This document shows, piece after piece, positions 26,922-36,978 of a stretch of 64,000 bases of DNA. Where the stretch lies: positions 1-64,000 of the forward strand of contig PAHI01000025.1 in NCBI GenBank assembly GCA_002705575.1, written 5' to 3'. Each line of letters opens with the position of its first letter. The first letter of the stretch is position 1. The stretch is from Fidelibacterota bacterium. Its GTDB lineage: Bacteria; Marinisomatota; Marinisomatia; SCGC-AAA003-L08; GCA-002719095. A program made the translations under genes and the position numbers. The notes beneath the pieces are model-generated. The model ran no database searches and was not told the DNA's origin. It saw only the letters and a program-made list of their open reading frames with translations.

Positions 26922-28136
26922 TTATTCGTAAAACTTTATCAAATAATTTTTCATCTTTATATTTATATCATCTATAACTTGATTTAGCATTTCATCAGAA
27001 CTGAAATGTGCTCTTGATTTTCTTGTATCTAAAAGACTATTGATTGCGATGGTTGCTATTAAGTTTTCAAACAATGTGTTTCCTTTATCATTATGAAAGC
27101 CTCGTTCCTCCCATTCTTCTATATTTACTAATTCTGATTGAAATGTTTTAGAATTTATTATTTCAGATGTTTCAACATCAAGAATCTCTAAGTATACCTC
27201 CAATGAAACAAATGCTTCGAGACGGTTATTTTTTTGTGTGTACTTTGTTGAGTTATTTTCGTTGTTTTTTATGCGAGTTCTAGCAGTGGTTTTTTTAGGT
27301 TCATTTATTATAACAGTATTAATTTCCCCTTTTATTATATGATCTATATCTTTTAGTTTTCCTAATTCAGTTGTAGGGCTATCGATAAGTCCAGAGTTAG
27401 ATAATTTCAGTTGTTGCATTATAATATCTACATCTTTTCTATTTATAATATCTACAGATTCAATAAATGAATTATTATTAGATAAAGATGAAACTAATTT
27501 ATTTGATATTGATTTTCCTATATTATCATATTTTTTTCTACTATTATTTTTAAAATCTAAAATAGTAATGTTGAAAGTTGAATTTTTTTTACATTCTTTG
27601 AGGTATTTTTCAACCTCTTTATAGTTTTTTATGTAATTTTCACATGAAACAAATTCTTTATATGCAGACTTATAATTTTCTTTATTAGTGTAAGACATAA
27701 ATTCTAGGCCTTTTTTATAATGAAAATTAGCAGCTTTTTGTAATTCTTGGTCATATTCTAGATATATGTTTTTATTTATATGTAGTAAATAACTTTTAGA
27801 TATAGATGCTTTTTCAAGTTTTTTGATTAAATTAAAAAAATTGTTGTAGTTTTCTATAATCTCAATGAAATTTTCAGTTATAAGTTTACTAGCTTTGATT
27901 TTTTCATAGTGATAATTGAAAGCTTTTGGAACAACTTGTTCAAATCTATTTATAGATTTTTCATAATTTAGATTTAGATTTATAGACTTTATGTAATATT
28001 CGATAGCTTTATTAAAATCATTATTTGCATAATACCTTTCAGCCTGTTTGTAATATCTTCCGTAAGTTGTAAAAAACATACATCCTGATAAAAGAATAAA
28101 TAATGTAAAAAATAGTGTTTTAGTAATTTTTTTCAT
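26922..28136 (-). CDS. TPR and CsgG/FlgO-like lipoprotein
   Basis: The 404-residue product has a lipoprotein signal (LFILLSGCMFFTTYGR, Cys19). A TPR-like stretch follows (YKQAERYYANNDFNKAIEYY at about residues 30-50), then a domain resembling the CsgG/FlgO group: FNITILDFKNNSRKKYDNIG, SKLVSSLSNNN-like helix, VDIINRKDVDIIMQQLKLSN and KDIDHIIKGEINTV. CsgG forms an outer-membrane pore in curli secretion, but many CsgG-fold lipoproteins, such as FlgO and LpoB types, are not pores. Function here is open. It converges on the two LPP20 genes and diverges from rlmB. Confidence 0.7.
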   Translation of the reverse strand: MKKITKTLFFTLFILLSGCMFFTTYGRYYKQAERYYANNDFNKAIEYYIKSINLNLNYEKSINRFEQVVPKAFNYHYEKIKASKLITENFIEIIENYNNFFNLIKKLEKASISKSYLLHINKNIYLEYDQELQKAANFHYKKGLEFMSYTNKENYKSAYKEFVSCENYIKNYKEVEKYLKECKKNSTFNITILDFKNNSRKKYDNIGKSISNKLVSSLSNNNSFIESVDIINRKDVDIIMQQLKLSNSGLIDSPTTELGKLKDIDHIIKGEINTVIINEPKKTTARTRIKNNENNSTKYTQKNNRLEAFVSLEVYLEILDVETSEIINSKTFQSELVNIEEWEERGFHNDKGNTLFENLIATIAINSLLDTRKSRAHFSSDEMLNQVIDDINIKMKNYLIKFYE

Positions 28137-28204
28137 GCTAATATCTACTTTTCTTTCAGCAATAATTTAATTAAATAATTCATTTTACTAATATACAAAG
28201 GAAT

Positions 28205-28972
28205 ATGAAAAATCAAATCAATAATAAGTTTACGGTTTATGGCTTAAATAGTTCCATTGCAGTTTTAAATTCAAATAATTGTTTAGTAGAATATATATAT
28301 ATAGCTAAAGATACTTTGGCATTTAAGGATGAGAGGTTAAAAAAAATCATTAATAAAAATGAATATACAAATAAAGTTAATCTAACTGATTTGAATAAAA
28401 TTAAAACTCATAAAAATACAAATAGAACGCAGGGAGTTCTTGTTTGTTTTAGATTTAATGGAATTAAAGAATCTGTATATGATTTTCTTCCAAATCAAAA
28501 TACTAGTAAGGATAATTGTATATTGATATTAGATCAATTAGAGGATCCACAAAATTTGGGACAAATTGTTAGAACATGTGAATGTGCAGGAGTAGATAAG
28601 ATATTATTAACGCGAAACAAATCTGTGAAACTATCTGATACTTGTTTACAGGTAAGTCAAGGTGCTTTTGTTAATATTGCTTTTTATATATGTACAAATT
28701 TGAGAGATAGCTTGTCTATTCTTAAGAAAAATAATTTTTGGATAGTTGCCTTAGAAAATAAACTAGAAGGCGCTCAAAGCTGGGATACTGTTAATTTAAA
28801 AGGTAATATAGGTATTATTATAGGTAGTGAAGGTAGAGGTATAAGGAAATTAACTCTTAAAAATTCTGATTATATAGCAACAATTCCTATGCAGGGAGAA
28901 ATAAATTCTCTTAATGCTTCAGCGGCTAGTTCTGCTATATTGTTTGAAAGATTAAGGCAGATATTAAATTAG
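28205..28972 (+). CDS. rlmB: SpoU/TrmH-family RNA 2'-O-methyltransferase, RlmB-like
   Basis: The 255-residue product has the SPOUT knot motifs in order: DQLEDPQNLGQIVRTCECAG (motif 1), IGIIIGSEGRGIRKL (motif 2) and IPMQGEINSLNASAASSAIL (motif 3). An N-terminal substrate-binding part (VYGLNSSIAVLNSN) precedes it. RlmB methylates G2251 of 23S rRNA; a TrmH-like tRNA target is possible, but the N-terminal domain favours RlmB. Its 3' end overlaps the convergent pilD gene by 38 bases. Confidence 0.85.
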   Translation: MKNQINNKFTVYGLNSSIAVLNSNNCLVEYIYIAKDTLAFKDERLKKIINKNEYTNKVNLTDLNKIKTHKNTNRTQGVLVCFRFNGIKESVYDFLPNQNTSKDNCILILDQLEDPQNLGQIVRTCECAGVDKILLTRNKSVKLSDTCLQVSQGAFVNIAFYICTNLRDSLSILKKNNFWIVALENKLEGAQSWDTVNLKGNIGIIIGSEGRGIRKLTLKNSDYIATIPMQGEINSLNASAASSAILFERLRQILN

Positions 28973-29738
28973 TTATATTTGTTAGTTTTATTAGTATTGC
29001 TGAAATAATTAAAAATGGTCCAAAAGGCATTCTTTTTTTTAAATCATAACCTTTAAAAAAGTGAAGTAATAACCAAATTAAAAGACCTAATATAGATGAT
29101 ATAAAAATACATAAAAGTATTCCAAGCGCTCCTGTCCATATAGCAAGTGGTATAATTAATAAAAAATCTCCGAATCCTAATGGTTGTTCATATCTTTTTT
29201 TTATAGTTAGATATAGCTTAGTTAAAAGGTATGTGCTACATAGAAAAGATAATGAATAGAGTATAGAAAAAAAAGCTTCTGAATTTCCATTATATAGATA
29301 GATGTATATTGAGTGAGTAAAAGAATAGATTATTAGGGGAACAATCAAATTGGATGGAAAATAAAGGTGTTTATAGTCAATTATTGCTAAAGGAATTAAA
29401 AAACTTACCATTACAATTGAAAATAAAGTATTTGCAATGCTTTCAGCTGTTATTTTTTCTAATCCATTCAATGCTAATAAAAGCCATAGTAATCCAGTTA
29501 ATAATTCAATTAGAGGATATCTGAAAGATATTTTTTGATTACAATTATAACACATTCCTTTTTGAATTATAAAAGAAACTAAGGGAATATTTCTGAAAAT
29601 AGGTATTTTTGATTTACAAGTTGTACAAAATGATCTAGGCTTTATAATAGATATATTTTTAGGTATTCTGTAGATTAAAACATTTATAAAACTACCATAG
29701 CATAATCCGGTAATCGTTAAAATAATTAAAAATATCAT
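28935..29738 (-). CDS. pilD: Prepilin peptidase / N-methyltransferase
   Basis: The 267-residue membrane protein cleaves the short leader of type IV prepilins and methylates the new N-terminus. The zinc-binding cysteines are complete: Cys38, Cys41, Cys63 and Cys66 (SFCTTCKSK and GMCYNCNQK). The two catalytic aspartates are in AIIDYKHLYFPSN (Asp121) and PLGFGDFLLI (Asp191). It is the last gene of the pilus operon and overlaps rlmB tail to tail. Confidence 0.95.
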   Translation of the reverse strand: MIFLIILTITGLCYGSFINVLIYRIPKNISIIKPRSFCTTCKSKIPIFRNIPLVSFIIQKGMCYNCNQKISFRYPLIELLTGLLWLLLALNGLEKITAESIANTLFSIVMVSFLIPLAIIDYKHLYFPSNLIVPLIIYSFTHSIYIYLYNGNSEAFFSILYSLSFLCSTYLLTKLYLTIKKRYEQPLGFGDFLLIIPLAIWTGALGILLCIFISSILGLLIWLLLHFFKGYDLKKRMPFGPFLIISAILIKLTNITNLISALIFQTI

Positions 29739-29758
29739 TTCTAAAGTCAGATTTAAAA

Positions 29759-31003
29759 TTAATTATTAAACATTGCTGTCCCAAAATTAAATATAGGTAA
29801 GTATGTAACTATAACTATTACTCCAATTACAATACCAACAGCTACAATTAAAACAGGTTCTATCAAAGAGGTTAATCTATCGACAATAGCATTAACTTGC
29901 TTAGTATAAAAATCTGAAGCTTTCAATGCCAGGTTATCAATTTCTCCTGTTTCTTCTCCAGTTTTCAGTAATTGTATCATAATAGGCGGGAATTCTTCAG
30001 TATTTTTTAATGCTTGAGATATATTTATGCCATTCTCTATTTGTTTTGAAGCATTAGTTACTGCAATTTCATAAACGCGGTTATCAACTACTTTACTTAT
30101 TAATTTCAAAGAATCAAGAACAGAAACTCCAGCACCTATAAGAATACCAAAAGTTTTATTAAATTTACTTAAAACTCCCTGTTCAATTATTTTTCCAAAA
30201 ATAGGAGTTTTTAATAATACTTTATCTTTAATTAAGCTGCCTCTATTAGTAAGTGTAAGAATCCAGATAATAAGACAAAATAAAAGAGCACTGATAATCA
30301 GAATGAAAAGGTTCGCACGTATCCATACACTTATACCTATCATCGCGGTTGTATAGAATGGTAAATCAGCATTAATTTGTTCATAAACTTTAGAAAATTC
30401 AGGTATAATAAAAGTAAAAGTGACAAATAGCATTACACCTAGAAATGAAAATATAAATACAGGGTAGTACATTGCTGATTTAACTTTCCTTTGAGTATCT
30501 TCGACACTCTCTAAGTATCGTGATAGCTCATCAAGAGTTTCTGATAATTTACCACTAATTTCACCTGCTCTAACTAATGATATGTATAAGTTGTTAAATA
30601 CTCCAGGATTTTTCTCTAATGCATCTGATAGTTGTAATCCTCTTTTTATATTTAATTCAATGTTTTTAAGTATGCTTTTAAATTTTTTATTTTTTTCTTC
30701 TTGAGCTAGAAAAAAAAGAGATTTTTCTATTGTTAAACCAGCTGCAAACATTGTAGATAATTGGCGAGTAAAGAAAACTAATGTTTTTAAAGGTATCCTA
30801 GTTTTATATTTTTCTAACTTTAGGGCTAAACGATCTAAAAAAGGGCCTAAAAAATCAAATGAAGTATCTCTAGCAGTTAGTTTTATTACAATTAGATTTT
30901 TATTATTTAGTTTTTCAGTAGCCCTATTGATGTTAGAAGCTTCAATAACTCCTTCTTTCCTTTTTCCATCTTCAGTTCTAGCAATAAAACTAAATTCAGC
31001 CAT
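29759..31003 (-). CDS. pilC: Type IV pilus inner-membrane platform protein
   Basis: The 414-residue product matches PilC/GspF. Two repeated cytoplasmic domains are seen: LVFFTRQLSTMFAAGLTIEK SLFF-like region near residue 95 and FNKTFGILIGAGVSVLDSLK near residue 285, each followed by helical and membrane segments. The end region VDRLTSLIEPVLIVAVGIVI is the family C-terminal membrane helix. PilC links the extension and retraction ATPases to pilus assembly. It lies directly behind pilB. Confidence 0.95.
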   Translation of the reverse strand: MAEFSFIARTEDGKRKEGVIEASNINRATEKLNNKNLIVIKLTARDTSFDFLGPFLDRLALKLEKYKTRIPLKTLVFFTRQLSTMFAAGLTIEKSLFFLAQEEKNKKFKSILKNIELNIKRGLQLSDALEKNPGVFNNLYISLVRAGEISGKLSETLDELSRYLESVEDTQRKVKSAMYYPVFIFSFLGVMLFVTFTFIIPEFSKVYEQINADLPFYTTAMIGISVWIRANLFILIISALLFCLIIWILTLTNRGSLIKDKVLLKTPIFGKIIEQGVLSKFNKTFGILIGAGVSVLDSLKLISKVVDNRVYEIAVTNASKQIENGINISQALKNTEEFPPIMIQLLKTGEETGEIDNLALKASDFYTKQVNAIVDRLTSLIEPVLIVAVGIVIGVIVIVTYLPIFNFGTAMFNN

Positions 31004-31006
31004 ATA

Positions 31007-32713
31007 TTAAATTTCCTCTACAGTAGCTCTTAAAACTTCATTGATATCAGTCACTCCGTTTATAATTTTTTCTAATCCTGCTTCACGTAGAGGAGTCATT
31101 CCATCTTTGATTGCTGCATCTCTAATTATGTTTTGATTTGCACTTTCAAATATAAGTTGTTTCATGTTTTTATTAACCTCTAATACTTCATGTATTGCGG
31201 TTCTTCCCTTATAGCCTGTATTATGGTTACTTGGACCAGGTATACCTTTATAAAATTTACTTGAATTAATTTTATCTTTAGGAAAGGAAAGTCGATTTAA
31301 ATCTTCAGAATTAGGAGTATATAGCTCCTTTGAATCTTGATCAATAGTTCTTACTAATCGCTGAGCCATTACTAGATTTAGACAAGACCCTAATAAAAAA
31401 GGAGGAATACCTAAGTCTAGTAACCTTGCAATAGTAGATGGAGCATCATTGGCATGAACAGTGCTAAAAACTAAGTGACCAGTTAATGAAAACTTAACTG
31501 CAATATCAGCGGTTTCCTGATCACGTATTTCACCGATAAGTAAAACATCAGGATCTTGCCTTAAAATTGATCTCAGGGCACCTGAAAAATTTAGACCGAT
31601 TTCAGCATGCATTTGAACTTGATTAATCCCTGGTATTTGATATTCTACAGGATCTTCAACGGTGGTAATATTAATACCTTCAGATAATATTTCTTTGAGA
31701 GCTGCATAGAGTGTTGTTGATTTACCGCTTCCTGTAGGACCAGAGATAATAACCATTCCGTAAGGTTGTTTAATCCATCGTTTAAATATATTTAATTTAC
31801 TTGATGAAAAGCCTAAACTAGCTAAGTCTAAAGATAGTTTGCCACTTCCAAGAAGTCTAAGAACGACTTTTTCACCATAAACGGTTGGAAGGATGGAAAC
31901 CCTAACATCAATTTCTCTTTCAGAGGTTTTAATTTTCATACGACCATCTTGAGGGAGTCTTTTTTCTGCAATATCTAATTTTGATAAGATTTTAATACGA
32001 GTTACCATGCCATTTAGTGAATTCATAGGAGGAGACATTATTTTAACGAGAACACCATCGATTCGGATGCGTACTCCAACCTCTTTTTTAGAAGGCTCTA
32101 TATGAATATCAGAAGAGTCTTCTTTAATAGCTTCAGATAAAATTAAATTTACTAATTTTACAAATGGCGCATCTTCAGCTGAAACTTTTTCATCTCCTAA
32201 ATCAAGTTGTTCTTGGTTATCTTCATTACTATCAGAAGCACCTGAATCAATGCTTGAAATCGCGCTTTGGACTTCACCTGATTTTTTAATTTTTTCATAT
32301 ACATTTTCAATAGCTTTTTTAAGGATTTCTTTAGAAGATATTAAAATATCGATATCTAGATTTGTAAGGCGTTTTATAGAGTCTATTGTTGAAATATCTT
32401 CTGGATCATGCATTGCAACAGAAATCGTATTTTCTGTTTTTGATAGAGCTAAAACTATTTTCTCTTTAGAAAAGTCCTCAGGTATTAAAGTTGCGACCTC
32501 AGCTGATGCCTGTAAAAGATCATTTTCTGAAATAAGTTTTGATCCTGTCTGTGAAGCGTATCCCTTTAATAGGTTTTCCTCTGTTAAATAACCATTTTCT
32601 ATCAAGATTTCTCCAAGCTTTTTATCACTATTTTGCTGTTCTTGAATCGCTTCATTTAATGCATCAAGAGATATAAAGCCTTTTTCTATTAATATTTCAC
32701 CTATTCTTTTCAT
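31007..32713 (-). CDS. pilB: Type IV pilus extension ATPase
   Basis: The 568-residue product begins with an MshEN/GspE N-terminal region (RIGEILIEKGFISLDALNEA and LGEILIENGYLTEENLLKGY, two similar units). The ATPase domain has Walker A GPTGSGKST at residues 325-333, the Asp box VTTVEDPVEYQIPG-like stretch, Walker B LRQDPDVLLIGEIRDQETAD and the His box GHLVFSTVHANDA. The tetracysteine zinc motif found in many PilB/GspE is not visible. Two similar N-terminal units are typical of MshE-type, cyclic-di-GMP-binding ATPases, so regulation by c-di-GMP is possible. Confidence 0.95.
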   Translation of the reverse strand: MKRIGEILIEKGFISLDALNEAIQEQQNSDKKLGEILIENGYLTEENLLKGYASQTGSKLISENDLLQASAEVATLIPEDFSKEKIVLALSKTENTISVAMHDPEDISTIDSIKRLTNLDIDILISSKEILKKAIENVYEKIKKSGEVQSAISSIDSGASDSNEDNQEQLDLGDEKVSAEDAPFVKLVNLILSEAIKEDSSDIHIEPSKKEVGVRIRIDGVLVKIMSPPMNSLNGMVTRIKILSKLDIAEKRLPQDGRMKIKTSEREIDVRVSILPTVYGEKVVLRLLGSGKLSLDLASLGFSSSKLNIFKRWIKQPYGMVIISGPTGSGKSTTLYAALKEILSEGINITTVEDPVEYQIPGINQVQMHAEIGLNFSGALRSILRQDPDVLLIGEIRDQETADIAVKFSLTGHLVFSTVHANDAPSTIARLLDLGIPPFLLGSCLNLVMAQRLVRTIDQDSKELYTPNSEDLNRLSFPKDKINSSKFYKGIPGPSNHNTGYKGRTAIHEVLEVNKNMKQLIFESANQNIIRDAAIKDGMTPLREAGLEKIINGVTDINEVLRATVEEI

Positions 32714-32729
32714 TAGATTACCTTATAAT

Positions 32730-35700
32730 TTATTGAGTAGTTACAGTATTATTAATTGTAATACTTACTTGCTGGCTAGTAGCACCATTTGGATTAAGTA
32801 AATTAGCTTGTATAGATGGACTTGTGCAATTCCATTGCTCAGGATTAACGGCAGTTCTCACGCACTCATCTCCAGTAAATGTTATTTTAAAATATTTTAG
32901 TCCATCAGCATCTGTTTGAACTGCAATTTGGCCATATGTAGGGAGCTCATTAACCCATTGTTGATATCCCCAAGTTTCTCCTTCAGCTTCACATTCAGCT
33001 TGATTAACTATTTGATTATCTGAGCATCCTCCTGCTTCAATAGTTGGACCTCCTTGAGAACCTGTAATTATAAGCTCAACTAACGCACCTTCAACTGGAA
33101 CCTGATAGAAGTCAAGTAGTTGTGCTCTAAATTCAACTTCATATGTATTGTTTGTAGAAATAGGAAAAGCATCATTGAAATCATATTGGGTATCTGATAA
33201 TGGTACAAGAGATAGACTGCAATCAACACAAACATTCTCATAACTTACTATATTTGTTTCGCTAGAAAATGTTATAGGCAAAGCTACACCCCAATAAACA
33301 TTATCTCCATCAGGGTCATTACCAAAGCCAGATGCTGATAAGCTCTCGCAGCATGTTCCTGTTGTACATTCATCTCCTTCATCTATAAAATTATCAAAGT
33401 CATCATCGACTAAATTATTATTTGAGTTATCGCACGCATAATCTTCTGGATCACATATTTCAGGGTTTGTGCCAGTTGGTCTAGAACATAAACCATCAGT
33501 TTCACTCGTTAAAGGTAACCAGACGTTATCGACATTTTCACAGGCTTCTCTGCTAGTTAAATTAGCATCTATACATGTGTTACCAGTAGTAGTTGCTAAA
33601 ATTTCAGGAAATTCAAATAATTGTGCAGAGTTATATTGAGTTGTAGTCCAAGCAATTCCTGGCCATGATTCGTCAGCCCCACCGTTCGGTTTAATATTTC
33701 CAGTTTTAGCTTCTGCAATAATAGCAGCAGAAGTAGGAGGGTTTAAAGTAAAGTAAGCAGCTGTACTATCTGTAACAGGGTTTGCCCATGCGTCCCAAAG
33801 CATAATAGATATAGGCATTTCTGTTAATCCGCCACCAATATTAATTGCTTCTCCAAAAGCATAGCCAATCACTGCGCTAGTAGGAGGTCCTGTTGTAATT
33901 GTTACAGGTGTTGCCTCAGCAATAATTTCTAGATTAGGGTCAAAATTAGGGTTTGTTGGGAAATCTGTAACAGTAACCCTAATGTGAACTGTACCTGGTT
34001 TTGTTCCAGAGTTAAGAGTAACGCTAGCTACACCATCAGAACTTACTTCGGTCTCATTTGTATCTCCTGGCAATCCATTTAAATGAACACCATCTAATAG
34101 CGGAGGAGTTATTTCAAATTTTACATAGTGAGGATCTGATACGCGATTTCCATTACCATCAGTTACATTTACAGTAAGTAAAGTAGCCTCTTGACCACCA
34201 CCACCTTGGACAATTATTTCACTTGGTGATGGAGGAAGTATCTCAACGTAAGATGCTTCAGTTGATCTCATAAAAACTCCCAATGTATCTTTTAAACCTT
34301 TATATGTGCCTACTATTTGACCTAAGCCAGCAGAGTTTTCCATATTAAAAGTTGCACCTGCATACACAATAGAGGAACCTGCTATTTCAAATTCATCTGG
34401 AAGGTATGCTTGTACAGCAGATAAAGAACCTTGTTCAAAAAAAGCGGTTTGCGGTGATATAGATCCAACATCTAGCCAGTCATCATCATCATTTTTTTGG
34501 ATAGCCTCAAAAGTTATAAAATCATCAACTTGAGCAGGGTTGCCTAGAGAGTCCGTGTAAAATGCATATATATCTGTATATTCAAGAGAAAAACCAGTTA
34601 TTGTTTCAGGAAGCTCATTATATTTTGCTACTAATTTTAGCTGTTCTTTGCAATCAGGACAATTTGGGATACTGTTAATCTTTATAATGTCTTCCCAAAG
34701 AGTAACTGAAGCATTGTTAGGGTCTAAAATATAAGCTCTTAACTGATCAATTCCTTCCGTTATATTTTCGTAATTAATAGTTGCAAGGCCATTTAAACCT
34801 CCTTCATTATTTGAGGTAGGACCTACTGAAGATGAGGCCGTGCACTGTGATCCATCTACGCAAGCGTCTCCATCAGGATCGCAATTTGATCCATCGCTAC
34901 ATACATAAGTTTCTTCAGATGGGTTTGATTCAGAACCCTGGTCTCCGCAACAGGTATACTCTGATGGAGTATTTATAATACCAAAAGAATCACGAGACTT
35001 TGAAAGCTCAAATCTTACCAAAGCATTTGCTACACCAACACCTGCACTATTTTTTGCTATAACAGATAAATTGGTAGTTTCATATAAAGAGTGATTTATT
35101 GTATCTACATCTGGATAAAAATGAAACTCTGAAACATTTAGCTCTGGAGCTGAGCTTCCAGCAATAAAATAACTTAATTTTAATTCCTTAAATACATTGC
35201 TATTTTCTTCTAAAGATATCTTGAAATCTATATCTGTTGCTCCGGTAATAGAAAATTCATCAGAGTTTACAGTAAATACAGAGCTAGCTTCTCCATTCTC
35301 ATTTGTCATTACAGATGAGCTAGATAGGTAGCCACCTGAAGTAGTTGAGCATTGAGAACCATCTGAGCAAGAATTTCCATTTAAAGTACAGTATGTTCCA
35401 TCATTACATGTATAAGCTTTTTCAAATTTAATCATTACTGGGTCAGTAACTAAAGCACCTGCAGAATTGATTGTTTTTGCGGTTATTGTAGTCTCATAAT
35501 TAAAAGTATTGTTATCCTGAATATTAACTATTTGACTTTTACTAATTTGAAGAGTCTGTATATCTGATATAAGAGCATATTGTTCAGTAAAAAATTCTGC
35601 CTCTAATGTTTTAAGGGCCTGATTACCATCAGCTAATGTTATAGGAATTGCGTTACCTACCTCATCAAGCTGAGGATCGTAAATTATAGCTTCAATAGAG

Positions 35701-36953
35701 AAGTTAGCAAAGCCTGAAGTAAGCATAGCTTCTGTAACTGTGATGGTAGTGGTTGCTTGACCATTAACAGTAGTTGCTAAACTTGTAGATATAGCTCCAA
35801 AAACAGATGTTTTTCTAAATTGAACTGGAACTCCATCAACATATGCGCCATCAATATCAGTTGCTGTCGCAGTAAAAGTAACAATAAACTCAGAATCTTG
35901 CTCAGGAGCATTAGATTCTCCATTATCTGTTTCTTCTCCATCATCTTCAGATTGATTATCCAATTGAGAAATTAAAGTTAAATCATTTATATTGTTACCA
36001 TTATAATCGTTTGTTAAGTCCGATGTAAATGAAAATTGTTTTACATAATATTCTTGAGGAAAGAATTCGGATGTTAAATTTAATGTTATGGTAGATTCAC
36101 AACTACTTGAGCAAGTTTCAGGTGCATTATCCACACTTGCTTTGAATTGTATTGCAGTATCGCTTATTTGTTCGTTGCTGAGTTGGTATCTAACTTCAGC
36201 AGTTCCATCAGAACCAGTTGTAGCAGTATTATTTACTAGAGATCCTGGCTGATCATCACCAAGTAGTTGAAATTTGACATCAATATTAGGAAGTGCGTTG
36301 TTTTCACTATCTTTGACCGTTGCCTGAATGTACGTGAAATATTCTCCATTATCTGGTACGTTTAGTGTATTTCCTGGAGAATATTCTGAGTCTGTTCCAG
36401 TTGATATAGAGCCAACTAATGCATCAGGAGATATTAGAGATAGATTCTGTGTCTTTGTAAAGGGCTCATTAAATTGATCTATATAGCTTGCAGTGAGTAT
36501 GAAATTACCAGTATCAGACTTGTCTAACCATTTTCCTTGAATTAACCCATTTGTATTAGTTGTTCCAGAAGTTACATCTTCGGTTTGTCCATCAATTAAA
36601 AACAATCCATAAGCTGGAGAACCATCGTCTTTAAGAGCTGAAAACTGCACTTCTTGATTTCCGTAACCTCCATCAATAATACCATCTTCATTACTGTCAT
36701 ACTGCAATCTAAAAGTAATTGATAGTTCACCTAGATTTGCGCTGTTTTCAGCCGCATATGCTGTTGTCTCAGAGCATGTTGCATCTTCCGCGCTACTATC
36801 GCATTGGTTATTATCAACAAAAAACTCTAGTTGATAAGATAGAACAGGAGGGGGAGAAGATACCGGCGTTCTCTCATCACAAGCAAGAAATAATATCATA
36901 GATAAAAGCGTTGTTGATAAAATTGTTTTAAATATTTTTGTTTTGATTTTCAT
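32730..36953 (-). CDS. Giant Ig-like (Big_1/invasin-type) lipoprotein within pilus operon
   Basis: The 1407-residue product has a lipoprotein signal (LSMILFLACDERTPVSSPPP, Cys25). It consists of successive Ig-like beta-sandwich domains. Several read like invasin Big_1 units, for example DNGEYFTYIQATVKDSENNA with LPNIDVKFQLLGDD, and GGGGQEATLLTVNVTDGNGN followed by RVSDPHYVKFEI. Cys-rich inserts are found near residues 511-539 (CSDGSQC), 663-704 (CVDGSQC) and 1126-1210; the last has an Asp/Asn-rich calcium-loop-like NNNLVDDDFDNFIDEGDEC. It sits between the secretin and pilB genes, 16-26 bases from each, and so is co-transcribed with the pilus. An adhesive or structural role is inferred, not shown. 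Confidence 0.75.
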   Translation of the reverse strand: MKIKTKIFKTILSTTLLSMILFLACDERTPVSSPPPVLSYQLEFFVDNNQCDSSAEDATCSETTAYAAENSANLGELSITFRLQYDSNEDGIIDGGYGNQEVQFSALKDDGSPAYGLFLIDGQTEDVTSGTTNTNGLIQGKWLDKSDTGNFILTASYIDQFNEPFTKTQNLSLISPDALVGSISTGTDSEYSPGNTLNVPDNGEYFTYIQATVKDSENNALPNIDVKFQLLGDDQPGSLVNNTATTGSDGTAEVRYQLSNEQISDTAIQFKASVDNAPETCSSSCESTITLNLTSEFFPQEYYVKQFSFTSDLTNDYNGNNINDLTLISQLDNQSEDDGEETDNGESNAPEQDSEFIVTFTATATDIDGAYVDGVPVQFRKTSVFGAISTSLATTVNGQATTTITVTEAMLTSGFANFSIEAIIYDPQLDEVGNAIPITLADGNQALKTLEAEFFTEQYALISDIQTLQISKSQIVNIQDNNTFNYETTITAKTINSAGALVTDPVMIKFEKAYTCNDGTYCTLNGNSCSDGSQCSTTSGGYLSSSSVMTNENGEASSVFTVNSDEFSITGATDIDFKISLEENSNVFKELKLSYFIAGSSAPELNVSEFHFYPDVDTINHSLYETTNLSVIAKNSAGVGVANALVRFELSKSRDSFGIINTPSEYTCCGDQGSESNPSEETYVCSDGSNCDPDGDACVDGSQCTASSSVGPTSNNEGGLNGLATINYENITEGIDQLRAYILDPNNASVTLWEDIIKINSIPNCPDCKEQLKLVAKYNELPETITGFSLEYTDIYAFYTDSLGNPAQVDDFITFEAIQKNDDDDWLDVGSISPQTAFFEQGSLSAVQAYLPDEFEIAGSSIVYAGATFNMENSAGLGQIVGTYKGLKDTLGVFMRSTEASYVEILPPSPSEIIVQGGGGQEATLLTVNVTDGNGNRVSDPHYVKFEITPPLLDGVHLNGLPGDTNETEVSSDGVASVTLNSGTKPGTVHIRVTVTDFPTNPNFDPNLEIIAEATPVTITTGPPTSAVIGYAFGEAINIGGGLTEMPISIMLWDAWANPVTDSTAAYFTLNPPTSAAIIAEAKTGNIKPNGGADESWPGIAWTTTQYNSAQLFEFPEILATTTGNTCIDANLTSREACENVDNVWLPLTSETDGLCSRPTGTNPEICDPEDYACDNSNNNLVDDDFDNFIDEGDECTTGTCCESLSASGFGNDPDGDNVYWGVALPITFSSETNIVSYENVCVDCSLSLVPLSDTQYDFNDAFPISTNNTYEVEFRAQLLDFYQVPVEGALVELIITGSQGGPTIEAGGCSDNQIVNQAECEAEGETWGYQQWVNELPTYGQIAVQTDADGLKYFKITFTGDECVRTAVNPEQWNCTSPSIQANLLNPNGATSQQVSITINNTVTTQ

Positions 36954-36978
36954 AATATTGCTCCTAAAGAATAATTAC

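Noticed and set aside
32250..32591. Plus-strand open frame inside pilB
   Set aside because: It is antisense to the conserved ATPase N-terminal region, has no family pattern and no ribosome binding site.
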